Source: an uncultured Flavobacteriaceae bacterium (GTDB lineage: Bacteria; Bacteroidota; Bacteroidia; Flavobacteriales; Flavobacteriaceae). From it: a stretch of DNA of 7,772 nucleotides. This document shows positions 1 through 6,695 of the stretch, piece after piece. A program made the translations under genes and the position numbers. Numbering within the stretch: position 1 is the first letter of the stretch; each line of letters opens with the position of its first letter. The notes under the pieces were generated by a model. It was not told the origin of the DNA. It ran no database searches and was given only the letters and a program-made list of their open reading frames with translations. Location of the stretch: positions 1 to 7,772 of the forward strand of contig CALJFV010000053.1 in NCBI GenBank assembly GCA_938074515.1, read 5' to 3'.

Positions 1-28
1 TTACTTGAGTAACTTGTTCTGCGGACAT
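1..28 (-). CDS. Possible 5' end of a divergent gene (partial)
   Basis: On the minus strand an ATG at 28-26 opens a frame reading MSAEQVTQV and stays open to the window edge. Nothing more is visible, so the product cannot be named. The start does not resemble 3-hydroxyanthranilate dioxygenase or an Lrp/AsnC regulator as I remember them. The forward frame that is open across the same bases gives an unlikely Cys-rich peptide, so a leftward gene is the better reading. If real, it is transcribed divergently from the kynurenine cluster across a 130-base intergenic region. Confidence 0.35.
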
Positions 29-158
29 AGCTTATGTTTTTGTAAAAGCGACAACCGCTTTTGGGTTAATTTTTTCTCGACTTAAAAATAGTAAATTATA
101 GGAGGACTAACGCATATTCCTTAATTTTAGAAAATAAAGCATCGACCTTAATTCGCTA
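29..158. promoter_or_regulatory. Divergent intergenic region upstream of the kyn operon
   Basis: This non-coding stretch should hold the promoter and operators of the kynurenine cluster, and of the divergent gene if that is real. No clean Bacteroidota -33/-7 pair is visible. The best forward candidate is a TTG at 14-16, 18 bases before TGTTTTTG at 35-42, which has one mismatch to TAnnTTTG. Weaker -7 look-alikes, TAATTTTT (67-74) and TAATTTTA (122-129), lack a well-placed TTG. CCTTAATT occurs as a direct repeat at 119-126 and 146-153. GGAGGA at 101-106 looks like a Shine-Dalgarno sequence but has no start codon at a usable distance. The role is inferred from position; none of these motifs is conclusive. 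Confidence 0.4.
44..62. repeat. Perfect 7-bp inverted repeat, possible operator or hairpin
   Basis: AAAAGCG at 44-50 is mirrored exactly by CGCTTTT at 56-62 around a 5-base ACAAC loop. It lies between the two putative divergent starts, 16 bases before the ATG of the leftward gene and about 97 before kynU. It could be a regulator binding site or an RNA hairpin. A T-run at 70-75 follows after an 7-base gap, which is too far for a good intrinsic terminator. The repeat itself is plain in the sequence; its function is unknown. Confidence 0.4.
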
Positions 159-1418
159 ATGAATAACCAAACCCTACAAAAGGCAGGATTTTTGGATCAA
201 AAAGACCCACTATCGGCTTTTCGCGATGAATTTGAAATACCAAAAGACGCCACAGGAAATGAACTAATTTATCTCTGCGGAAATTCTTTAGGCCTACAAC
301 CAAAGCAAACCAAAGATTATATAAGCCAAGAGCTGGAGCACTGGGCAAAATGGGGTGTAGATGGACACACGGTGGGTAAAAATGCGTGGTTGCCCTATCA
401 CGAGCTCCTCACCCATCAAATGGCTCAAGTTGTTGGCGGAAAAGATCATGAAGTTGTGGTGATGAATACCCTGACGGTAAACCTACACCTCATGATGGTT
501 TCATTTTATCAACCAAGTCCGCAAAGACATAAAATCATCATTGAAGCCGATGCTTTTCCGAGTGATCGATATGCTGTAGAGAGTCAAATAAAATTTCACG
601 GATTCGATCCACAGCAAAGTTTATTGCTCTGGGAGGCTAATCCTGAAACTGGGCTTTGTGAGATGTCGCGCATCGAGGCCTTATTGTCGGAACACAAAGA
701 CAGTGTGGCACTCATCATGTTAGGTAATTCAAACTACTATTCGGGTCAGGTTTACCCCATAAAAGAAATCACAAAGCTTGGCCATAGTTATGGGGCCAAA
801 GTCGGGTTTAATTTAGCTCATGGGGCCGGCAATATTATTTGTGACCTGCATCACAATGATGTAGACTTTGCGGTTTGGTGCACCTACAAATACCTCAACA
901 GCGGACCAGGAAGTTTGGGTGGAGTTTTTGTCCATGAGCGTCATGCCCAATCCTATGATCTTCCTCGATTTACTGGATGGTGGGGGCACAATAAAGAAAC
1001 CCGTTTTAAAATGCGTGATGGATTTGACCCTATCGCCGGTGCTGAGGGGTGGCAATTGAGCAATCCCCCTATTTTGTCCATGGCCGCAATTCGTGCTTCT
1101 TTGGATATTTTTGACCGCGCAGGAATCGATAAGATTAGAGAAAAATCCATACAACTCACGGCCTATTTAGCAGAACTCCTCTCTACCCTAGACAGTGATA
1201 AAATTCAAATTATGACTCCGCTTGAACCCGAGCAGCGTGGTGCGCAACTTTCCTTAAAGATCAAAGACAGTGACCGAACACTTCACGATGCCTTAACCCA
1301 TCTTGGTGTGGTCAGCGATTGGCGCGAGCCGGATGTCATTCGTGTGGCTCCTGCCCCGCTTTACAACAGCTACAGAGACCTCTATGATTTCGTTCAACGC
1401 TTAAACCAATGTTTGTGA
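159..1418 (+). CDS. kynU: Kynureninase (PLP-dependent)
   Basis: This cytoplasmic fold-type I PLP enzyme hydrolyses kynurenine or 3-hydroxykynurenine to (3-hydroxy)anthranilate plus alanine. At 419 aa it has the family's usual length. Visible landmarks are the CGNSLGLQP opening, Leu105-Thr106 (phosphate region), the FPSD loop (133-136), His221, the Schiff-base lysine Lys244 in WCTYKYLNSGPG, the GWWGHN loop (273-278) and Ser301-Asn302. The oddity is residue 218: it is Asn in GFNLAH, where kynureninases carry the Asp that contacts the PLP ring nitrogen (Asp201 in Pseudomonas, Asp250 in human). The 26-residue spacing to the lysine confirms the alignment. ATG 159 is the only plausible start, since an in-frame TAA lies at 135-137. 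There is no SD. It is the first gene of the operon and overlaps kmo by 10 bases. The family call is very secure; full activity is not. Confidence 0.96.
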   Translation: MNNQTLQKAGFLDQKDPLSAFRDEFEIPKDATGNELIYLCGNSLGLQPKQTKDYISQELEHWAKWGVDGHTVGKNAWLPYHELLTHQMAQVVGGKDHEVVVMNTLTVNLHLMMVSFYQPSPQRHKIIIEADAFPSDRYAVESQIKFHGFDPQQSLLLWEANPETGLCEMSRIEALLSEHKDSVALIMLGNSNYYSGQVYPIKEITKLGHSYGAKVGFNLAHGAGNIICDLHHNDVDFAVWCTYKYLNSGPGSLGGVFVHERHAQSYDLPRFTGWWGHNKETRFKMRDGFDPIAGAEGWQLSNPPILSMAAIRASLDIFDRAGIDKIREKSIQLTAYLAELLSTLDSDKIQIMTPLEPEQRGAQLSLKIKDSDRTLHDALTHLGVVSDWREPDVIRVAPAPLYNSYRDLYDFVQRLNQCL

Positions 1419-2824
1419 AGAAAGACGATAAAATATTGATTATTGGGGCTGGTTTATGTGGAAGCCTACTCGCTTTAAGACTGGCGCAACGCGGACATCA
1501 AGTCACTCTAGTGGAGAAACGCCCTGACCTGAGGAGCGCCAAACTGGATGCAGGACGTTCCATAAATCTCGCTTTAAGTGACCGGGGCTTAGCAGCTTTA
1601 AAGTTAGCAGGGATGAATCAAAAGGCTTTGTCCATCAGCATTCCAATGCATGGAAGAATGATTCATCAACAAGGGCGTGATTCATTTTTTAGTCCTTACA
1701 GTGGTAATCCCGACACCGCAATAAATTCAATTTCGAGACCGGGACTCAACGCCCTACTGCTCGATGCTCTTGAGCCAATGAGCAACGTGACCTTGCATTT
1801 TGAAGCCCCCTGTATTGGCCTTGACTTGGAACTGGGACGGGCCGAATTTGAACCAATGGCTTCGGAGTCTCAAAAAGACAGAAAAGAACCTTTTGTAATT
1901 CAAGCAGAGGTCATTTTTGGTTGCGATGGGGCGGGTTCTGTCGTACGCAAAGCATTACAAGCACAGCAAAAGCAGCATTTTGACTTTTCATTAGATTGGC
2001 TCAGTCATGGCTATAAAGAATTATCTATTGCCCCTGGAATAGATGGTGCCTATAAACTTCGCCCGGATGCCCTACACATATGGCCTCGTGGAGAAGATAT
2101 GATCATTGCACTGCCCAATTTGGACCAAAGTTTTACGGTGACTTTATTTATGAGTCATGCCCGAAGCCCCCATGGCTTTGATCACATAAAAAGTGAGGCC
2201 CAAATCCGTGCCTATTTTGAAGAAAAATATCCTGAACTCATTGACCTTATTCCCGATATTATTCAGCAATATCAAGAAAACCCAACCGGACCCTTGGGTA
2301 CAGTAAAATGTGGGCCTTGGAATGCTCAAGGTAAAGCCCTTATTATGGGAGATGCCGCCCATGCCATAGTCCCCTTTTACGGACAAGGGATGAATGCATC
2401 GTTTGAAGATGTTTTGGTCTTGGACCAACTCATGGATTCTGGGGTGAACCAATGGAGCGAACTCTTTGAACAATTTGCAAAAAAACGCAAAATAGATGCC
2501 GATGCCATTGCGGATCTGGCTTTAGATAATTTCCATGAAATGAAGGAGCACACCGCAGATCCTATATTTCAGCGCAAACGTGCCATTGAAGTTCGCCTAG
2601 AACAAGAACGCCCTGAGCGTTATCAAAGCAAATACTCTATGGTCACTTTCAAACCAGAACTCAGTTACCATGAAGCAATGACCCTGGGACGGGCTCAGGA
2701 TAAAGCCATTGAGCAGCTCCTGCGCCAAAATAAATTAAATGAATCACAAGATCTGGAGGATCAACTCAATCTAATTGAGCAGCATACGCAAAGTCTACTC
2801 AAGCAAATAGAACAAAACCATTAA
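1409..2824 (+). CDS. kmo: Kynurenine 3-monooxygenase (FAD-dependent)
   Basis: This class A flavoprotein hydroxylase uses NADPH and O2 to turn L-kynurenine into 3-hydroxykynurenine. The 471-aa protein shows the Rossmann GAGLCG at 13-18, a GRSINLALSDRG motif, DGAGSVVR at 173-180 (the flavoprotein hydroxylase DG motif), GDAAH at 314-318 and PFYGQGMN at 322-329. Arg83 and Tyr97 match the kynurenine-carboxylate pair of characterised KMOs in context and spacing. Asn374 and Tyr420 are candidates for the C-terminal substrate contacts. No membrane anchor like that of the eukaryotic mitochondrial enzyme is visible; the C-terminus is a charged, Gln-rich tail. The start overlaps the end of kynU. A GTG two codons later (1415) would give a 4-base GTGA overlap and is an alternative start. 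The product feeds KynU, so this pair yields 3-hydroxyanthranilate. Confidence 0.95.
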   Translation: MFVKKDDKILIIGAGLCGSLLALRLAQRGHQVTLVEKRPDLRSAKLDAGRSINLALSDRGLAALKLAGMNQKALSISIPMHGRMIHQQGRDSFFSPYSGNPDTAINSISRPGLNALLLDALEPMSNVTLHFEAPCIGLDLELGRAEFEPMASESQKDRKEPFVIQAEVIFGCDGAGSVVRKALQAQQKQHFDFSLDWLSHGYKELSIAPGIDGAYKLRPDALHIWPRGEDMIIALPNLDQSFTVTLFMSHARSPHGFDHIKSEAQIRAYFEEKYPELIDLIPDIIQQYQENPTGPLGTVKCGPWNAQGKALIMGDAAHAIVPFYGQGMNASFEDVLVLDQLMDSGVNQWSELFEQFAKKRKIDADAIADLALDNFHEMKEHTADPIFQRKRAIEVRLEQERPERYQSKYSMVTFKPELSYHEAMTLGRAQDKAIEQLLRQNKLNESQDLEDQLNLIEQHTQSLLKQIEQNH

Positions 2825-2834
2825 ACTGAATTAT

Positions 2835-3263
2835 ATGGCTCAGACGAATAATAAACTCATCGACGGGAAAGCAACTCCGAGAGGGGCATATCCACATATC
2901 AAACGCGTGGGTGATTACGTGTACATCTCAGGCACCAGTGCCCGAAAACCGGACAACACCATTGCAGGAGCCCATAAAGTTGACGCCATGGGCACAATGC
3001 GCTTGGACATAAAAGAACAAACTGCAGCAGTTCTTGACAACATCAAAGACTATCTTAATACCGAGGGGGCAGGGCTTGAGGATTTAATTGACTTAACGAC
3101 TTTTTTAGTGAATATGAATGACTTTGCCGGATACAATGAAGTTTATGCTCAGTATTTTACAGCCGAATCTGGTCCGGCCCGCACCACTGTGGCGGTGCAT
3201 CAATTGCCCAATCCTTTGCTGCTCATTGAAATAAAAGCAACGGCCTACAAACCGCTACAATAA
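2835..3263 (+). CDS. RidA-family 2-aminomuconate deaminase
   Basis: This is a small RidA/YjgF-fold protein of 142 aa, expected to be a cytoplasmic trimer. It most likely hydrolyses 2-aminomuconate to 4-oxalocrotonate plus ammonia. Family signs are the YISGTSARKPDNTIAGA segment, Arg116 in GPARTTVAV (the RidA carboxylate-binding arginine) and Glu132 in LLIEIKA (the usual acidic partner). The DNTIAGA...DAMGTMRLDI stretch resembles the aminomuconate-deaminase (NbaF/AmnD) branch rather than housekeeping RidA, which is an inference from memory. It starts 10 bases after kmo without an SD. Its TAA overlaps the next ATG by one base (TAATG), so translation is probably coupled to the dehydrogenase that makes its substrate. 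A general enamine/imine deaminase is the alternative reading. Confidence 0.85.
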   Translation: MAQTNNKLIDGKATPRGAYPHIKRVGDYVYISGTSARKPDNTIAGAHKVDAMGTMRLDIKEQTAAVLDNIKDYLNTEGAGLEDLIDLTTFLVNMNDFAGYNEVYAQYFTAESGPARTTVAVHQLPNPLLLIEIKATAYKPLQ

Positions 3264-4708
3264 TGACTAGGGTACTGAATTATATCAACGGTCAGTTTCA
3301 ACCCGCTTTGAGTGGCGCTACAATAGAGAATATTGACCCCGCCACCGGAAGGGTATACGGGAGTCTCCCTCAGAGTAATGAGCGAGATATAGAACAGGCT
3401 TATGATGCAGCAATACAGGCATTTGGCTCTTGGCGAGAAACGACATTGGAGCAGCGCAGTGCAATTTTATACCGTATCGCGGATCTTATCGAAGAGAATT
3501 TAGAAGAATTGGCCCAGGCCGAATCCCGAGATAGCGGAAAACCACTTTTATTAGCGAAGACCGTCGACATACCCCGAGCGTCGAGTAATTTTCGATTTTT
3601 TGCGCATGCCTTGACCCAATTTTCAAGTGAAGCTCATGAGAGTGTGGGCAAGAACAGCATTAATTTTACCTTGAGGCACCCAATTGGTGTGGTGGGATGT
3701 ATCTCGCCATGGAATCTTCCCCTCTACCTGTTTACGTGGAAGATCGCCCCTGCCTTAGCTGCTGGAAACACCGTAGTGGCCAAACCAAGCGAGCTGACCC
3801 CGGTCACAGCTTTTTTACTGGCGGGGCTTTGTCAAAAAGCCGGGCTTCCTGCGGGCGTCCTTAATATTGTGAACGGGACCGGCCCGAGTGCGGGGCAAGC
3901 CATCGTCGCGCACCCCAAGATCAAGGCCATCTCATTTACAGGGGGTACTGCTACAGGTGCTAAGATTGCTGGCGTCGCTGCACCGATGTTTAAAAAATTA
4001 TCCCTTGAATTAGGGGGGAAAAATCCCAATATTATTTTCTCGGATTGCGATTATGATCGGATGCTGGAGACCACTTTAAAATCTTCCTTTGCGAATCAAG
4101 GTCAAATTTGTTTGTGTGGGAGCCGTATTTTTGTAGAACGCCCTATTTATGAGAAGTTTAAAATAGATTTCGTGCGTCGGGTTTCGGAACTTCGTGTGGG
4201 GCCGCCAAGCGAGGAGGTCGATTTAGGCGCTGTGATTTCTAAAGATCACAAACAAAAAATATTAGGTTATATCGCCTTGGCCCAAAAAGAAGGGGGAAAT
4301 ATCCTAACAGGAGGCCAAGAAACCAAGTTAGAACAACACCCTGAGGGGTATTATCTGCAGCCGACCGTTATCGAAGTCAAAGACCATTTATGTCGGGTAA
4401 ATCAAGAAGAAATTTTTGGGCCGGTGGTGACCTTAATGCCTTTTGATAACGAAGAAGAAGTTATTGAGATGGCCAATAGTGTAACTTATGGTCTTTCGGC
4501 GAGTTTATGGACCTCGAATTTAGATCGTTCAATGCGATTTGGACAACGACTTGAATCAGGAATTGTCTGGGTAAATACATGGCTTAATCGAGATCTACGC
4601 ACGCCTTTTGGCGGTGTTAAATCCAGTGGCGTAGGACGCGAGGGCGGATTTGAAGCTTTGCGCTTTTTTACTGAACCCAAAAATATCTGCATCAGTTACA
4701 CCCCTTAA
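3263..4708 (+). CDS. 2-aminomuconate-6-semialdehyde dehydrogenase (NAD+, ALDH superfamily)
   Basis: It oxidises 2-aminomuconate 6-semialdehyde to 2-aminomuconate with NAD+. At 481 aa it is a full-length ALDH. Landmarks are SPWNLP with the oxyanion Asn151, VAKPSE for cofactor binding, SFTGGTATG, the general base Glu249 in ELGGK, the nucleophile Cys283 in GQICLCGSR, and EEIFGPV with Glu383. The GQICLC active-site context and NRDLRTPFGG near 443-452 resemble the ALDH8A1/AmnC/hydroxymuconic-semialdehyde group. Arg111 and Arg446 are plausible substrate-carboxylate arginines by position, which is an inference. It begins one base inside the stop of the deaminase gene and is followed by a 66-base gap before the SDR. 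2-Hydroxymuconic-semialdehyde dehydrogenase is the closest alternative, but the kynurenine neighbours favour the amino substrate. Confidence 0.9.
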   Translation: MTRVLNYINGQFQPALSGATIENIDPATGRVYGSLPQSNERDIEQAYDAAIQAFGSWRETTLEQRSAILYRIADLIEENLEELAQAESRDSGKPLLLAKTVDIPRASSNFRFFAHALTQFSSEAHESVGKNSINFTLRHPIGVVGCISPWNLPLYLFTWKIAPALAAGNTVVAKPSELTPVTAFLLAGLCQKAGLPAGVLNIVNGTGPSAGQAIVAHPKIKAISFTGGTATGAKIAGVAAPMFKKLSLELGGKNPNIIFSDCDYDRMLETTLKSSFANQGQICLCGSRIFVERPIYEKFKIDFVRRVSELRVGPPSEEVDLGAVISKDHKQKILGYIALAQKEGGNILTGGQETKLEQHPEGYYLQPTVIEVKDHLCRVNQEEIFGPVVTLMPFDNEEEVIEMANSVTYGLSASLWTSNLDRSMRFGQRLESGIVWVNTWLNRDLRTPFGGVKSSGVGREGGFEALRFFTEPKNICISYTP

Positions 4709-4774
4709 ATTTATGCTACTCAACATCATTACCGATTCGTTTAACACAAAACAACGATACTTAATATTTTAACT

Positions 4775-5560
4775 ATGGAATTAAAACTCAACGGAAAAAC
4801 AGCCCTGGTTTGTGGCAGTACAGCAGGAATCGGCAAAGCTACGGCACTGGAGTTGGCGCGCCTTGGCGCAAAGATTGTTCTTTTGGCGCGCAATTCAGAA
4901 AAGTTAACCCAAACATTGAGCGAATTACCTAAAGAATTTAACCAGAATCACGATTTTAGCGCCGTCGACTTTAACGATACGTCTGCGTTCAAAGACGCCG
5001 TAGAGGCTTTGACTAAAAAGCACCAAATCCACTTATTGATCAATAACACTGGTGGCCCTGCCTCAGGCCCTGCCTTTGAAGCAGATCCCCTTGAATATGC
5101 CTCAGCTTTTGCGCAACATCTTTTATGCAATCAAATTTTGGTGCAAGCTGTAGTACCGAACATGAAACAGGCCGAATATGGCCGCATAATTAATGTCATT
5201 TCTACCTCAGTAAAACAACCCATTGAAAATCTTGGTGTAAGCAATACCATTCGGGGAGCTGTAGCGAATTGGAGTAAAACTTTATCGGTTGAACTCGGGC
5301 CTTTTGGCATTACCGTAAATAATGTACTTCCAGGATTTACCGCAACCGATCGCCTGGATGATATTGTAAATTCTGCAGCCAAGCGCATGAATAAAACCAC
5401 ACAGCAGGCCCGTGAATTCATGACCTCTGTCGTGCCTGCACGCCGTTTTGCTCAGGCCGAGGAAATAGCCTATGGCATTGCCTTTTTGTGTAGCCCTTCT
5501 GCAGGCTATATCAACGGCATCAATCTACCCATTGATGGTGGGCGCACAAAATCTTTGTAA
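4775..5560 (+). CDS. Atypical SDR-family protein lacking the catalytic Tyr and Lys
   Basis: This 261-aa Rossmann-fold short-chain dehydrogenase/reductase homologue has an intact nucleotide-binding GSTAGIG (14-20), an INNTGG segment and a VNNVLPG strand-turn. The catalytic tetrad is not standard. Ser143 is present, but 13 residues on, where Tyr should be, there is Ser156. The Lys position holds Arg160 (SNTIR in place of YxxxK), and the Asn of the tetrad aligns with His115. I recall a wider group of SDRs with S-N-x-[IL]-R here, so this is probably a real subfamily rather than decay. The C-terminus ends in the usual GxxLPIDGG-type motif. Position within the cluster suggests a role in kynurenine catabolism, but no step can be assigned and classical hydride-transfer chemistry is doubtful. 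Gaps of 66 and 52 bases flank it. Confidence 0.85.
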   Translation: MELKLNGKTALVCGSTAGIGKATALELARLGAKIVLLARNSEKLTQTLSELPKEFNQNHDFSAVDFNDTSAFKDAVEALTKKHQIHLLINNTGGPASGPAFEADPLEYASAFAQHLLCNQILVQAVVPNMKQAEYGRIINVISTSVKQPIENLGVSNTIRGAVANWSKTLSVELGPFGITVNNVLPGFTATDRLDDIVNSAAKRMNKTTQQAREFMTSVVPARRFAQAEEIAYGIAFLCSPSAGYINGINLPIDGGRTKSL

Positions 5561-5612
5561 CTTTATCATCGGCAGATGGTAACACCCCCATCTAAGGCCA
5601 ATTGTTTGAATC

Positions 5613-6695
5613 ATGAAAAGAAAACTGCGCATTAACGGTCATTCCCATTTACTTCCCTATCCTGAGGAAATTCCGGCATTTATGAAGAATAAAGGTATTT
5701 TTTGGGTTGATAAGGATCGGAAATTCATGCTGCAAAAAGACTGGAGTCGTCCGGTCACAGATTCTAGCTTTTTTTTAGATGAAAAACTACAATGGATGGA
5801 GCGTTATAAAATCGATCATGCTGTAGTTTTAAACTTATCTCAACTTTATGGAAATGGGCTGCGTTTAGAAGAAATGAAGCAAGCCTTGCGATTTCAAAAT
5901 GATTTTAATGCCCGCACACAGCAAGATCATGCCAGTAAATTCACCTGTGGTTTTGTGGTTCACCCCGGATTTGTGCGCGGTGCTATTTGGGAGATCGAAC
6001 GATGTGTCGAAGAGCTCGGCCTGAGATTACTTTGTCTCCCAACCCATTACATGGACACAATCGGCACTTGGCGTAGTATTTTTGACGCCGAAAACGAACC
6101 CATATTTGAATTAGCCTCTTCGTATAATTTAGCGGTTGAAATACACCCATATGACGGTGAAAAATTCATCAAACTCCAAAATACTGCTTGGCGCTTTCAT
6201 CTCATTTGGATGCTCGCTCAATGTGCTGATGCCTATCACTTTTATACCCTAAACGGTTATGCCGACAAATTTCCAGGTATGCGCACTTGTTTTGCACACG
6301 GGGGCCAGTTAGCCCAAATAAATCTTGGACGACGAATTCAGGGTTTTGATGGCCGACCTGACCTTTTTGAAGGAAAAGTTCATCCGCGCAAAAGCGTAGG
6401 CCACAAGAATATCTTTTTTGATACTTTGGTCCATGATACAGGTTCATTGGAACTTTTGATTAAAAACCAAGGAAGTAAACAGGTGCTTATGGGCTTAGAT
6501 GATCCATATCCGTTAGGAGAAATGGAAAGTGCAGCTCAATCCTCTTATCCAGGTAAAATTCTAGATTTAGCCCAAAAACAAGGACTTCTTAATGAACAAG
6601 AATGTGACGAAATTTGGGAAGATAATGTACTGCAGTGGCTCTTTGGTCAAGACCAAATAGCCAAAAATAATCTGATCAATAAAATATTGGCGTAG
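5613..6695 (+). CDS. ACMSD-type amidohydrolase: 2-amino-3-carboxymuconate-6-semialdehyde decarboxylase
   Basis: This is a TIM-barrel amidohydrolase-superfamily protein. The best call is the Zn-dependent decarboxylase that converts ACMS to 2-aminomuconate semialdehyde, diverting it from quinolinate. Metal ligands fit the ACMSD pattern closely: His10 and His12 (GHSH), His178 in VEIHPYD, and Asp296 in GLDDPYPLGE, against 9, 11, 177 and 294 in the Pseudomonas enzyme. His229 in FAHGGQ matches the catalytic His228. Arg46 and Trp193 are candidate substrate contacts. At 360 aa it is longer than the roughly 335-aa characterised enzymes, and the substrate-side loops diverge (INGHSH for DMHSH; GLDD for GSDY). 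It is thus a divergent member, and the function rests partly on its neighbours. Its TAG overlaps the next GTG by one base. Confidence 0.85.
   Translation: MKRKLRINGHSHLLPYPEEIPAFMKNKGIFWVDKDRKFMLQKDWSRPVTDSSFFLDEKLQWMERYKIDHAVVLNLSQLYGNGLRLEEMKQALRFQNDFNARTQQDHASKFTCGFVVHPGFVRGAIWEIERCVEELGLRLLCLPTHYMDTIGTWRSIFDAENEPIFELASSYNLAVEIHPYDGEKFIKLQNTAWRFHLIWMLAQCADAYHFYTLNGYADKFPGMRTCFAHGGQLAQINLGRRIQGFDGRPDLFEGKVHPRKSVGHKNIFFDTLVHDTGSLELLIKNQGSKQVLMGLDDPYPLGEMESAAQSSYPGKILDLAQKQGLLNEQECDEIWEDNVLQWLFGQDQIAKNNLINKILA

Noticed and set aside
813..1154. A 113-codon minus-strand ORF inside kynU, and other antisense ORFs of 60-100 codons across the window.
   Set aside because: All are shadows of conserved genes, with no domain signature and no independent start signals.
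2144..2473. A 109-codon minus-strand ORF inside kmo.
   Set aside because: It lies wholly antisense to a well-supported KMO frame containing the GDAAH motif and shows no family features.
4713..4772. A 19-codon ORF (ATG to TAA) in the gap between the dehydrogenase and SDR genes.
   Set aside because: It has no ribosome binding site and no recognisable motif, and such an ORF is common by chance in AT-rich spacer; nothing supports translation.
5574..5593. Inverted repeat AGATGG/CCATCT with an 8-base loop between the SDR and decarboxylase genes.
   Set aside because: A 6-bp stem with no T-run is too weak for a terminator and is expected by chance; a role in mRNA processing cannot be supported.
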